From UBA7398 sp964632545 (GTDB lineage: Bacteria; Actinomycetota; Actinomycetes; Nanopelagicales; Nanopelagicaceae): a stretch of DNA of 64,000 nt. Positions 18,080 to 25,121 of this stretch are shown in pieces. The stretch lies in NCBI GenBank assembly GCA_964632545.1, contig CAZWBQ010000004.1, positions 1 through 64,000 on the forward strand, written 5' to 3'. Under the pieces are notes generated by a model, which had not been told where the DNA came from, did no database searches, and saw only the letters and a list, made by a program, of their open reading frames with translations. The stretch's first letter is position 1. Every line of letters starts with the position of its first letter. A program made the translations under genes and the position numbers.

Positions 18080-18742
18080 GTGGGCGTAAAAATTAGATTG
18101 ATGCGTTTCGGAAAGATTCGCACACCGCACTACCGAATCGTTGTTTCAGATTCTCGCAAAGCTCGTAACGGTTTATCGATTGAAGAGATTGGTCGCTACT
18201 CACCAGGACAAGAACCTTCATTTATTGAAGTGAAGTCTGAGCGCGCGCAACATTGGTTAAAAGTTGGCGCCCTTCCAACACCAGCTGTAGAGGCTATTTT
18301 GAAAGTTACCGGTGATTGGCAAAAATTTAAAGGTTTGCCTGGCAGCGAAGGAACGCTAAAAGTTGCAGCAGTTAAGCCACATAAGCGCGAAGCATATGAA
18401 GCTGCGGTAAAGAAAGCTATGGATGAACCAAAAGATGGCGCAACTACAATGAAAAAGCGCGCCGCCGAAAAATTAGCTGCGAAGAGTGCACCAGCAGAAG
18501 TTGTTGCTGAAGTAACTGAAACTCCAGCAGAAGTTGTTGCNNNNNNNNNNNNNNNNNNNNNNNNNNNNNNNNNNNNNNNNNNNNNNNNNNNNNNNNNNNN
18601 NNNNNNNNNNNNNNNNNNNNNNNNNNNNNNNNNNNNNNNNCCAGCAGAAGTTGTTGCTGAAGTAACTGAAACTCCAGCAGAAGTTGTTGCAGAAACTCCA
18701 GCAGAAGTTGTTGCTGAAGTAACTGAAACTCCAGCGGAGTAA
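18080..18742 (+). CDS. rpsP: 30S ribosomal protein S16 with repetitive acidic tail (interrupted by a gap)
   Basis: S16 is a primary assembly protein of the small subunit. The start is GTG at 18080 after AAGGAG, giving MGVKIRLMRFGKIRTPHYRI, the standard N-terminus; an in-frame extension to 18038 is not conserved. The S16 core covers about residues 1-85. A Lys/Ala-rich linker follows, then a tail of PAEVVAEVTET and PAEVVAET repeats from about residue 138. The tail runs into 100 N and resumes in frame, ending with the normal stop. Actinobacterial S16 often carries an Ala/Glu-rich tail, but the true repeat number here is unknown. Confidence 0.93.
   Translation: MGVKIRLMRFGKIRTPHYRIVVSDSRKARNGLSIEEIGRYSPGQEPSFIEVKSERAQHWLKVGALPTPAVEAILKVTGDWQKFKGLPGSEGTLKVAAVKPHKREAYEAAVKKAMDEPKDGATTMKKRAAEKLAAKSAPAEVVAEVTETPAEVVXXXXXXXXXXXXXXXXXXXXXXXXXXXXXXXXXXPAEVVAEVTETPAEVVAETPAEVVAEVTETPAE
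18491..18739 (+). repeat. In-frame tandem repeats in the rpsP tail
   Basis: A 33-nt unit (11 codons: Pro-Ala-Glu-Val-Val-Ala-Glu-Val-Thr-Glu-Thr) and a 24-nt variant lacking three codons are repeated. Copies before the gap start at 18491 and 18524; after the gap they start at 18641, 18674, 18698 and a truncated one at 18731. DNA identity among copies is almost complete, indicating recent expansion or ongoing slippage. The array spans the assembly gap, so the copy number is not known. Confidence 0.9.
18541..18640. other. Assembly gap (100 N)
   Basis: Exactly 100 N bases, the conventional length for a gap of unknown size. Both edges lie in the same tandem repeat, so the assembly most likely broke because reads could not span the array. 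The frame is kept across it only because the remainder happens to fit. Confidence 0.98.
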
Positions 18743-18744
18743 CA

Positions 18745-18984
18745 ATGATTGATGAAGCGCTAGAACACCTTGTAAAAGGTATTGTTGATAATCCAGAGGA
18801 AGTTGTTATTAACGAAAAAGATCATCGACGCGGTACAACTCTTGAAGTTCGGGTACACCCTGAAGATATTGGTAAGGTAATTGGTAGAAACGGTCGCACT
18901 GCAAAAGCGCTGCGAACTGTCGTTTCTGCAATTGCTGGTCGCAGTGTTCGCGTTGATCTCATCGAGGCCGACGAGGGTAGATAG
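18745..18984 (+). CDS. khpA: KH-domain RNA-binding protein KhpA
   Basis: KhpA is a small single-KH protein that binds RNA, often with KhpB/Jag, and affects cell division and translation in Gram-positive bacteria. The 79-residue protein has the type II KH core with the GxxG loop in IGRNGRTAKALRTVV near residue 50. It begins two nt after the rpsP stop and is followed two nt later by rimM, the standard rpsP-khpA-rimM-trmD order. Normal length. Confidence 0.92.
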   Translation: MIDEALEHLVKGIVDNPEEVVINEKDHRRGTTLEVRVHPEDIGKVIGRNGRTAKALRTVVSAIAGRSVRVDLIEADEGR

Positions 18985-18986
18985 TC

Positions 18987-19487
18987 GTGCTCCTGGTCGT
19001 CGGCCGAATAGGTCGTGCGCATGGAATCCGTGGCGAAGCCACAATTGAAGTAAGAACTGATGATCCTGATGATCGGTTAGCTGTTGGCGCTGTTTTGCTG
19101 ACAGAGCCAGCCAAAAAAGGCCCACTAACTATCGCTTCTGGTCGGGTCCATAACGGGACGCTTTTACTTTCATTTGCAGGCATCCCAGATAGAACTGCTG
19201 TAGAAAAACTTAGGGATGTTCTCTTAATTGCTGATGTAGATGTGGAAGCAGAATCCGATAGTGATGACAGCTTTCACATCTCTAAAATTATTGGTTGCGA
19301 AGTATTCCTTAAAAATGGCGAAAGAATTGGAATAGTTAGCGATGTGCTCAGTTCCGCAGCGCAAGACACTTTAGTAGTTGATGCAAATGGCGATGATAAA
19401 TTGATTCCGTTCGTGGCTGAGATTGTGCCGGATGTAGATGTTGCAAATAAACGGATAGTTATTACGCCACCTGAAGGTCTATTATGA
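18987..19487 (+). CDS. rimM: Ribosome maturation factor RimM
   Basis: RimM binds S19 and helps mature the head of the 30S subunit. The 166-residue protein opens LLVVGRIGRAHGIRGEATIEV, the canonical RimM N-terminus, and has a C-terminal PRC-barrel (SKIIGCEVFLKNGERIGIV ... LIPFVAEIVPDVDV). The start is GTG at 18987. It overlaps trmD by 4 nt. Confidence 0.94.
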   Translation: MLLVVGRIGRAHGIRGEATIEVRTDDPDDRLAVGAVLLTEPAKKGPLTIASGRVHNGTLLLSFAGIPDRTAVEKLRDVLLIADVDVEAESDSDDSFHISKIIGCEVFLKNGERIGIVSDVLSSAAQDTLVVDANGDDKLIPFVAEIVPDVDVANKRIVITPPEGLL

Positions 19488-20176
19488 AAATAACTGCAGT
19501 TTCAATTTTCCCGGAGTATTTTGCTCCGCTGCAATTATCGTTAATTGGTAAAGCAAACGAAGGTGGCTTGATCAATTTAGAAATATTAAACCTACGAGAT
19601 TTCACTTCCGATAATCACCACACTGTAGATGACACGCCATATGGTGGCGGCGCTGGAATGGTGATGAAACCAGAGTTTTGGGGACTGGCTATCGATTCGA
19701 TTTTGGAGAAGGCAAATAGCACAATAGATTTGATAATTCTTACGCCAGCTGGAAAAAAATTCACCCAAGAGATGGCTATACAACTTTCCAACGCCGAACA
19801 TTTAGTCTTTGCTTGCGGCCGGTATGAGGGAATTGATTCTCGCGTCACCACCTTTTATCAAAGCCAACCAAAAGTTCGCGTGCATGAAGTTTCAATTGGT
19901 GATTATGTGTTAAACGGTGGCGAAGTTGCAGCGCTAGCGATAACAGAAGCCGTTGTTCGGTTAATTCCAGGCGTTATTGGAAATCCGGATTCATTAGTTG
20001 AAGAATCACATAATCAAGCGGGCATTGTGGAATATCCAACGTTCACTAAGCCACCGGTATGGCGTGGTTTGAATGTTCCAGAGATTTTAACTTCAGGCAA
20101 TCATGGTGCGATCGCCAATTGGCGTGCCGAACAGGCTGAAATTCGAAGTCAAAACGCCAAAGGCGATCTGAAGTAG
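19484..20176 (+). CDS. trmD: tRNA (guanine37-N1)-methyltransferase
   Basis: TrmD methylates N1 of G37 in tRNAs reading CNN codons, preventing frameshifts. The 230-residue SPOUT-fold enzyme has DDTPYGGGAGMVMKPE near residues 47-62, LTPAGKKFTQ near 86, CGRYEGIDSR near 110 and the knot segment EVSIGDYVLNGGEVAAL near 135. Length is normal. In most bacteria rplS follows immediately; here the next gene is an acyl-ACP desaturase, so rplS must be elsewhere. Confidence 0.95.
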   Translation: MKITAVSIFPEYFAPLQLSLIGKANEGGLINLEILNLRDFTSDNHHTVDDTPYGGGAGMVMKPEFWGLAIDSILEKANSTIDLIILTPAGKKFTQEMAIQLSNAEHLVFACGRYEGIDSRVTTFYQSQPKVRVHEVSIGDYVLNGGEVAALAITEAVVRLIPGVIGNPDSLVEESHNQAGIVEYPTFTKPPVWRGLNVPEILTSGNHGAIANWRAEQAEIRSQNAKGDLK

Positions 20177-20184
20177 CCTTTTAA

Positions 20185-20217
20185 GTTACGGTACCGTAAC
20201 CTACGCTAGCGTAAGTT
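20185..20217 (+). promoter_or_regulatory. Double palindromic operator upstream of the desaturase
   Basis: A perfect 16-bp palindrome GTTACGGTACCGTAAC (20185-20200) is followed directly by a second palindrome TACGCTAGCGTA (20202-20213), which extends with one mismatched pair to 20198-20217. Both sit just before GGAGG and the desaturase ATG at 20230. This is where a repressor, such as a TetR-family lipid regulator, would block transcription or initiation. The first site has the form GTTAC-N6-GTAAC, shared with the site upstream of fadA. Confidence 0.65.
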
Positions 20218-20229
20218 AACGGAGGAAAA

Positions 20230-21192
20230 ATGGCCGCAATAGATCCAGCAATTCAATCGCGGCTAATTCGCGACTTAGAACCAATCGTTGGCAAAGAATT
20301 GGATCGCCACCTTGCGGTTCAAAAAGATTGGTACCCACACGAATATGTGCCATGGAGCGAAGGGAAGAATTTTCCTGGGCCGTTAAATGGTGATGCGTGG
20401 GAAGCTAAGGATTCTAAATTAACTGCGATTGCTCAGGATTCTTTAGTTTTAAATTTATTAACAGAAGATAATCTGCCCAGTTATCACACTGAAATTGCGC
20501 TTTCTATGGGTCGTGATGGCGCTTGGGGAACTTGGATAAATAGATGGACCGCTGAAGAGAATCGCCATGGCATCGTGCTACGGGATTATTTGATGGCTAC
20601 TCGTGGCGTAGATCCGATTGAACTTGAAGATCTCCGAATGGCACATATGCAAATCGGCTTTGAAACCTCTTATGAGAACGACATGCTTCATACCGTTGCT
20701 TATGTGAGCTTTCAAGAATTAGCGACCCGAATTTCACATCGCAACACTGGAAAAATTTCAGATGACCCAATTTGTGAACAAATGTTGACTCGAGTCTCCC
20801 TTGATGAGAATTTACATATGCTTTTCTATCGCAACCTTTTAGGTGCTGCCCTCGATATGGAACCAAATGCATCCATGCGGGCAATAGCTGATGTAGTTAC
20901 TGATTTCAAAATGCCAGGACATGAGCTTCCCGGGTTTGGTCGCAAGTCAGTTCAAATTGCGCTAGCTGGAATTTATGATTTGCCACAACATCTCGATGAT
21001 GTAATTGCACCGGTATTACGAGCCTGGAATATTTATGAGCGAAATGATTTAACTGGAGATGGGTTAAAGGCACGGGATGAAATTGTTGAATTTCTAGCAA
21101 GTGCTAAAAAGGACTCAAATCGCTTTGAAGAGAAGCGCGATGCGCACTTTGAACGATTAATTGCTAGAGGCCAGAATCCAATTCGAATTTGA
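20230..21192 (+). CDS. Acyl-ACP desaturase (ferritin-like diiron)
   Basis: This enzyme introduces a double bond into acyl-ACP chains using oxygen and ferredoxin, adjusting membrane fluidity. The 320-residue protein has the two ferritin-like iron motifs: EENRHG (ExxH) near residue 106 and DENLHM (ExxH) near residue 195, with further Glu ligands in the helices between. It resembles DesA-type soluble desaturases of actinobacteria. GGAGG lies four bases before the ATG. It is unlinked to other fatty-acid genes in the window apart from the shared operator form, and is preceded by strong palindromes. The double-bond position cannot be read from sequence. Confidence 0.88.
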   Translation: MAAIDPAIQSRLIRDLEPIVGKELDRHLAVQKDWYPHEYVPWSEGKNFPGPLNGDAWEAKDSKLTAIAQDSLVLNLLTEDNLPSYHTEIALSMGRDGAWGTWINRWTAEENRHGIVLRDYLMATRGVDPIELEDLRMAHMQIGFETSYENDMLHTVAYVSFQELATRISHRNTGKISDDPICEQMLTRVSLDENLHMLFYRNLLGAALDMEPNASMRAIADVVTDFKMPGHELPGFGRKSVQIALAGIYDLPQHLDDVIAPVLRAWNIYERNDLTGDGLKARDEIVEFLASAKKDSNRFEEKRDAHFERLIARGQNPIRI

Positions 21193-21348
21193 GGCGGATT
21201 CTCAGTTTCGTAAGCGGGGAATAATCCCGACACGCCGAAGGTTGGTGTGACAGGGGGAGTACTTCTATGGGAGTGTCCGCCCCGTACCCCCTTTAAGGGT
21301 TAACTAGATTTCAAATGATCGAAAAGATGAAAGTGAGGTGAGAGATCC
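21193..21348 (+). other. Structured 156-nt spacer upstream of the DUF4193 gene
   Basis: The spacer is rich in possible pairings. GGCG near 21193 can pair with CGCC at 21278; CACGCC/GGTGTG (21231-21248) forms a hairpin; GACA/TGTC (21249-21277) can close another arm, giving a multi-branched layout. A further CCCTT-T-AAGGG hairpin lies at about 21289-21299. GAGGTGAGAG precedes the ATG at 21349. It could be a regulatory leader, a small RNA or the desaturase 3' end. Pairings were found by eye only. Confidence 0.3.
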
Positions 21349-21645
21349 ATGGCAACCGATTACGACACCCCGAGAAAAACGGATGAAGAACTTCACGAAG
21401 AATCACTTGAAGAATTAAAAGCTCGTCGCTCCGATGCTCAATCAGGTCAGGTAGATATTGACGAAGAGGAAGCTGCTGAGAATCTTGAACTTCCAGGGGC
21501 AGATTTATCAGGCGAAGAGTTGGCAGTTAGAGTCGTACCAAAACAGACTGATGAATTTACTTGCTCGCGTTGTTTCTTAGTTCATCACCATACCCAACTT
21601 GCTCGAGGTGAAGGCGTCAAATCAATTTGTAAGGATTGCGCTTAA
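21349..21645 (+). CDS. DUF4193 zinc-ribbon protein
   Basis: DUF4193 proteins are small, highly conserved actinobacterial proteins of unknown function. The 98-residue sequence is acidic in its first two thirds and ends in a zinc ribbon with two CxxC pairs (CSRC near 75 and CKDC near 95) joined by FLVHHHTQLA. In Mycobacterium tuberculosis its relative (Rv2699c) lies next to the DUF3093 gene and dut, as here. The 3' end overlaps the convergent DUF3093 gene by 24 nt. Confidence 0.9.
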   Translation: MATDYDTPRKTDEELHEESLEELKARRSDAQSGQVDIDEEEAAENLELPGADLSGEELAVRVVPKQTDEFTCSRCFLVHHHTQLARGEGVKSICKDCA

Positions 21646-22083
21646 CTTTTTATATTTTTTACTAGAAATTAAAATATAAGGAGTCGGGTCATTTGGATCT
21701 GAAATTTCAATTTTAATTCCAGTATTTACCCAAAATCTCAATTCTAAATGTGCAGCCGGATCTCCGGATACGCCTCGAATTTGACGCATCTCATTTTTAT
21801 CAAGTGGCGTAACCTGTTTAATGTAATTTCTTGAAATTTTAAAATTTCCACAAGTGAACTCAGCTTGAGTCACTGAAATTTCCAAGGAAGTTCCAATCCA
21901 AGTTAAAATTAAAATTAATATCGAGATAGAAATCGTCAATGGCATTAAGTTATTTCCAAATGCTGCCCAAAGGGCTAGGTCTAACGAACCTAATAAAAAA
22001 ATCAGAAAGAGCCAAAGGCTAAGACCCCACCGCATTTTCTCGCCAAAAACGAGTGCGCCACTCTCACTTCTCCGAACTCCCAT
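21622..22083 (-). CDS. DUF3093 membrane protein
   Basis: This 153-residue protein has two adjacent membrane segments (about 18-40 and 45-68) and a cytoplasmic domain with the DUF3093 hallmark GDPAAHLELRFWVNTGIKIE ... DPNDPTPYILISS. Function is unknown. The family occurs almost only in actinobacteria between DUF4193 and dut. The start at 22083 lacks a clear ribosome binding site; a downstream Met near residue 17 is an alternative. Confidence 0.85.
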   Translation of the reverse strand: MGVRRSESGALVFGEKMRWGLSLWLFLIFLLGSLDLALWAAFGNNLMPLTISISILILILTWIGTSLEISVTQAEFTCGNFKISRNYIKQVTPLDKNEMRQIRGVSGDPAAHLELRFWVNTGIKIEISDPNDPTPYILISSKKYKKLSAILTN

Positions 22084-22121
22084 GAGTAGGAAGGTACTTG
22101 ATGCTGGAGTAATCTTCTGTC

Positions 22122-22706
22122 ATGAGTCGAGTCGCAAGCACTATTGCTCCTGCGGGTGCCCTGATTCCAGATCGGCATCCGAAAGCGCCACCGCCTGGCT
22201 CAATAATTCCATCGCACTTCGGTCATTGTTTTGGTTGCGGCGATTTGCATCCAACGGGGTTGCATTTAGTTGCAACTGCCGGTGCCGCAATGGATTTAAC
22301 TGCTACTTTTACAGTTACCGAAAATCATCAAGGCGCACCCGGGTTAGCTCATGGTGGCTTGCTCTCGTTAGCGTTCGACGAAGCTCTTGGAAAATTAATG
22401 TGGTTAATTAGAGCTCCAGCTGTCACCGCCCGATTGGAAACTGATTTTTTAAAGCCAGTTCCGATGGGAAGTGTGCTTCATATCAGCGCTCGAATTACTG
22501 GACAAGTAAGTCGCAAAGTTTATGCAACAGCAGAGGGTCGACTTAATTCATCAGATGGTCCAATTGCCGTAACTGCAGCATCGTTATATGTTGTCGTGCC
22601 TATGAACCACTTCCTAAATAACGCGCCAAAAGAATATTTAGACCATGTGGCAAAACATCCGGAGTTGTTAGCATTTGTTGATCCTGATTTTGAGATAAAT
22701 CCATGA
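22122..22706 (+). CDS. PaaI/hotdog-fold thioesterase
   Basis: Hotdog thioesterases hydrolyse acyl-CoA or aryl-CoA esters. The 194-residue protein has an N-terminal FGCGDLHPTGLHL motif and the catalytic GAPGLAHGGLLSLAFDEALG segment typical of PaaI-like enzymes (HGG followed by the Asp/Glu helix). The substrate cannot be inferred. Its stop overlaps the dut start by 4 nt, so the two are co-translated. It lies divergently from DUF3093. Confidence 0.85.
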   Translation: MSRVASTIAPAGALIPDRHPKAPPPGSIIPSHFGHCFGCGDLHPTGLHLVATAGAAMDLTATFTVTENHQGAPGLAHGGLLSLAFDEALGKLMWLIRAPAVTARLETDFLKPVPMGSVLHISARITGQVSRKVYATAEGRLNSSDGPIAVTAASLYVVVPMNHFLNNAPKEYLDHVAKHPELLAFVDPDFEINP

Positions 22707-23137
22707 AAGTTCTTATTACCCGTTTAGATAAAGATTTGCCGCTACCTAATTATGCAAAAGGTGGCGATGCTGGTGCAGATATTTATGCACGGATAGATTT
22801 CGAATTAGCACCAGGAGCTCGAGCACTTATTCCAACCGGTATCGCAATTGCGCTACCTGATGGTTATGTCGCGTTAGTCCATCCAAGATCTGGTTTAGCA
22901 ATCAAATCTGGAATTTCCATGGTCAATACCCCAGGTACTGTCGATGCAGGTTATCGAGGTGAGCTACAAGTAATTCTGATTAATCACGATTTAACTGAAA
23001 CTTTTTATGGTAAACGTGGCGATCGAATTGCACAATTAGTTATTCAAAAAGTTGAACGTGCGGAATTTGTTGAGGTTGATGGCTTGCCAGGCTCCGGTCG
23101 TGGCGATGGCGGCTTTGGATCAACGGGTAAATCTTGA
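22703..23137 (+). CDS. dut: dUTP diphosphatase
   Basis: Dut hydrolyses dUTP to dUMP, keeping uracil out of DNA and feeding dTMP synthesis. The 144-residue trimeric-type enzyme has all five motifs: GGDAGADIYA, PRSGLAIKSGI, NTPGTVDAGYRGEL (catalytic Asp), RGDRIAQLV and the C-terminal GSGRGDGGFGSTGK. Length is normal. It overlaps both the thioesterase and the DUF3159 gene by 4 nt. Confidence 0.97.
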   Translation: MKVLITRLDKDLPLPNYAKGGDAGADIYARIDFELAPGARALIPTGIAIALPDGYVALVHPRSGLAIKSGISMVNTPGTVDAGYRGELQVILINHDLTETFYGKRGDRIAQLVIQKVERAEFVEVDGLPGSGRGDGGFGSTGKS

Positions 23138-23745
23138 GCGAAAATAATGAAGAGAAAGCTAAAATTCTGGCAGCTTTTGGTGGCATAAAAGGATTAATTG
23201 ATTCTGGGATCCCATCTTTAGTATTTTTAATTGCATTTAATATTTCCCATAATTTAACGATTTCAGCAACATATGCGCTGGCCTTATCTGCCGCAATCAC
23301 AATTTTTAGACTTGCTAAGCGTGAGACTATTCAAAATGCTCTTTCTGGCGTAATTGGAGTGGGTATTTGTTTCTGGTTCTCTCGAAGTACTGGGAAAGCC
23401 CAAGATTTTTATCTACCAGGTTTAATTACAAATTTACTTTATGGCACTGCGTATACGATTTCGATAATTGTTGGTTGGCCAATTATTGGCGTGGTGCTTG
23501 GGCCAATTTTCGGAGAAAATTTTCTTTGGCGTAAACATCCAGAGCGAAGAAAAATGTACGCTCAAGCCAGCTGGCTTTGGGTGGGCTTATTTGTTTCTAG
23601 GTTAATTGTGCAATATCCACTTTATCGATCTGGAAATGTAAATTTACTTGGAACTGCAAGATTAATCATGGGCTACCCATTATTTTTTGCAACAGGTTGG
23701 GGAACTTGGTTAATTATAAAAAATGGTCCAAAACTTAATTCGTAA
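23134..23745 (+). CDS. DUF3159 membrane protein
   Basis: A 203-residue protein with about five or six hydrophobic segments. It begins with a short polar region containing AAFGGIKGLIDSGIPSLVF, typical of DUF3159 (relative of Rv2693c). Function is unknown. The start is TTG at 23134, inside the dut stop overlap. The 3' end overlaps the convergent TrkA gene by 11 nt. Co-occurrence with dut and the two TrkA proteins is conserved in actinobacteria, hinting at a link with ion transport. Confidence 0.85.
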   Translation: MSENNEEKAKILAAFGGIKGLIDSGIPSLVFLIAFNISHNLTISATYALALSAAITIFRLAKRETIQNALSGVIGVGICFWFSRSTGKAQDFYLPGLITNLLYGTAYTISIIVGWPIIGVVLGPIFGENFLWRKHPERRKMYAQASWLWVGLFVSRLIVQYPLYRSGNVNLLGTARLIMGYPLFFATGWGTWLIIKNGPKLNS

Positions 23746-24394
23746 CAAAGCAATCTTTTAATTTAGTTTCAGCCTCTGAAGTTGCTACGAAGATAAGTTC
23801 ATCGCCGGAGGAGAAAACTTCATGTGGCTGCGGTGTAATAACTTGTCCATCTCGAACGATGGCAGCTAGCGTTGAACCAGTAGGAAGTTCTACTTCGCTA
23901 ACTGTTTTACCACAGCATTTAGAATCATCAGGAAGAGTTATTTCAACAAGATTTGCTTTTCCAGTTCGAAGTGAGAAGAGCCGAACCACATCGCCAACAC
24001 TCACCGCTTCTTCAACTAACGCAGCAATAATTCGTGGAGTAGAAACAGCGACATCTACGCCCCAAGAAGAGTCAAAGAGCCATTCATTTTTTGGATGCTT
24101 AATTCGAGCTACAACGCGCGGCACTCCATATTCAGTCTTAGCAAGCAACGAAGTAACCAGATTGACTTTGTCATCACCAGTAGCAGCAACCAGAACTTGG
24201 CAGGAATCTAATTTCGCATTGTCTAGCGATGTTATTTCGCATGAATCTGCTAGCAGCCATTCTGCTTCGGGCACGCTCTCCATTTTTAGCGCTTTAGGAT
24301 CTTTATCAATAAGCAGAATTTGATGGCCATTACTTATAAGTTCTCGGGCAATTGCGCGACCAACATTGCCAGCGCCAGCTATCGCAACTCTCAT
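23735..24394 (-). CDS. TrkA-type potassium regulatory protein (second of pair)
   Basis: TrkA proteins are cytoplasmic gating rings that bind NAD(H) or ATP and control Trk/Ktr potassium channels. The 219-residue protein has one RCK-N Rossmann domain (MRVAIAGAGNVGRAIARELI, with ID at the end of strand 2) and one RCK-C domain (about 135-219). Its ATG overlaps the stop of the upstream TrkA gene by 4 nt. The pair corresponds to CeoB/CeoC of mycobacteria. No TrkH/TrkG membrane subunit is in the window. Confidence 0.9.
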   Translation of the reverse strand: MRVAIAGAGNVGRAIARELISNGHQILLIDKDPKALKMESVPEAEWLLADSCEITSLDNAKLDSCQVLVAATGDDKVNLVTSLLAKTEYGVPRVVARIKHPKNEWLFDSSWGVDVAVSTPRIIAALVEEAVSVGDVVRLFSLRTGKANLVEITLPDDSKCCGKTVSEVELPTGSTLAAIVRDGQVITPQPHEVFSSGDELIFVATSEAETKLKDCFVTN

Positions 24395-25053
24395 GCGGAC
24401 TCCGGTGATTTAGATAGCGCTTTTTCAGTTATTTCCACATTTTTTTCGGCAACCATGACATGCACTAAATCGCCTTCTTGGAGAACGGTATGTTCGTTAG
24501 GAATTATGCCTTCACCAAGTCGAGTTATGAATGCAACTCTTGCTGGGGTATTTTTTTCGATAAGGGAAATTGGATGACCGAACCATTTTTTATCAACATG
24601 CATTTCGCAGAGTTTTACAACACCGGAAGCATCGCGCCATTCTGACCTAGAACCATCTGGATTCAACCGACGTAAAATTTGATCGGTAGTCCATAACACT
24701 GTGGCAACAGTAGGAATTCCTAGTCGTTGATAAATTTCAGCTCTTCCTGGATCATAAATTCTCGCAACTACATTTGAAATTCCATAAGTTTCCCGCGCAA
24801 CGCGAGCAGCAATAATATTTGAGTTGTCGCCATTAGAAACTGCGGCAAAAGCTTGGGCTCGTTCGATACCAGCGTCAATTAAAGTATCTCGATCAAATCC
24901 AACCCCAGCGACGGTTTGACCTTTAAAATCTGCACCAAGTCTGCGAAATGCTTCACGATCTTGGTCAATCACAGCAACGGTATGACCAGCAGTTTCAAGT
25001 TCTTTGGCCAGTGTTGAACCAACTCGTCCGCACCCCATAATCACAACATGCAC
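24391..25053 (-). CDS. TrkA-type potassium regulatory protein (first of pair)
   Basis: A 220-residue RCK-N plus RCK-C protein opening MHVVIMGCGRVGSTLAKELE, with a Rossmann GxGxxG motif and acidic residue VIDQD at the end of strand 2. It is paralogous to the next gene and probably forms a mixed ring with it. It is divergent from the RNA methyltransferase gene with a 68-nt spacer. RBS-like GGAGAA lies about nine bases before the ATG. Confidence 0.9.
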   Translation of the reverse strand: MHVVIMGCGRVGSTLAKELETAGHTVAVIDQDREAFRRLGADFKGQTVAGVGFDRDTLIDAGIERAQAFAAVSNGDNSNIIAARVARETYGISNVVARIYDPGRAEIYQRLGIPTVATVLWTTDQILRRLNPDGSRSEWRDASGVVKLCEMHVDKKWFGHPISLIEKNTPARVAFITRLGEGIIPNEHTVLQEGDLVHVMVAEKNVEITEKALSKSPESA

Positions 25054-25121
25054 AAAGGAGAACTTACACCTTTAGCGGCGCGAGTATGACATTTACGCGC
25101 GCAAAGCCATAGGGTCGCCAT

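Noticed and set aside
18491..18739. Possible CRISPR-like array
   Set aside because: Repeats are in-frame coding units without unique spacers and belong to the S16 tail.
23859..24323. 154-residue open frame on the plus strand within the TrkA gene
   Set aside because: Antisense shadow of a convincing RCK protein; Ser/Thr-rich with no domain pattern.
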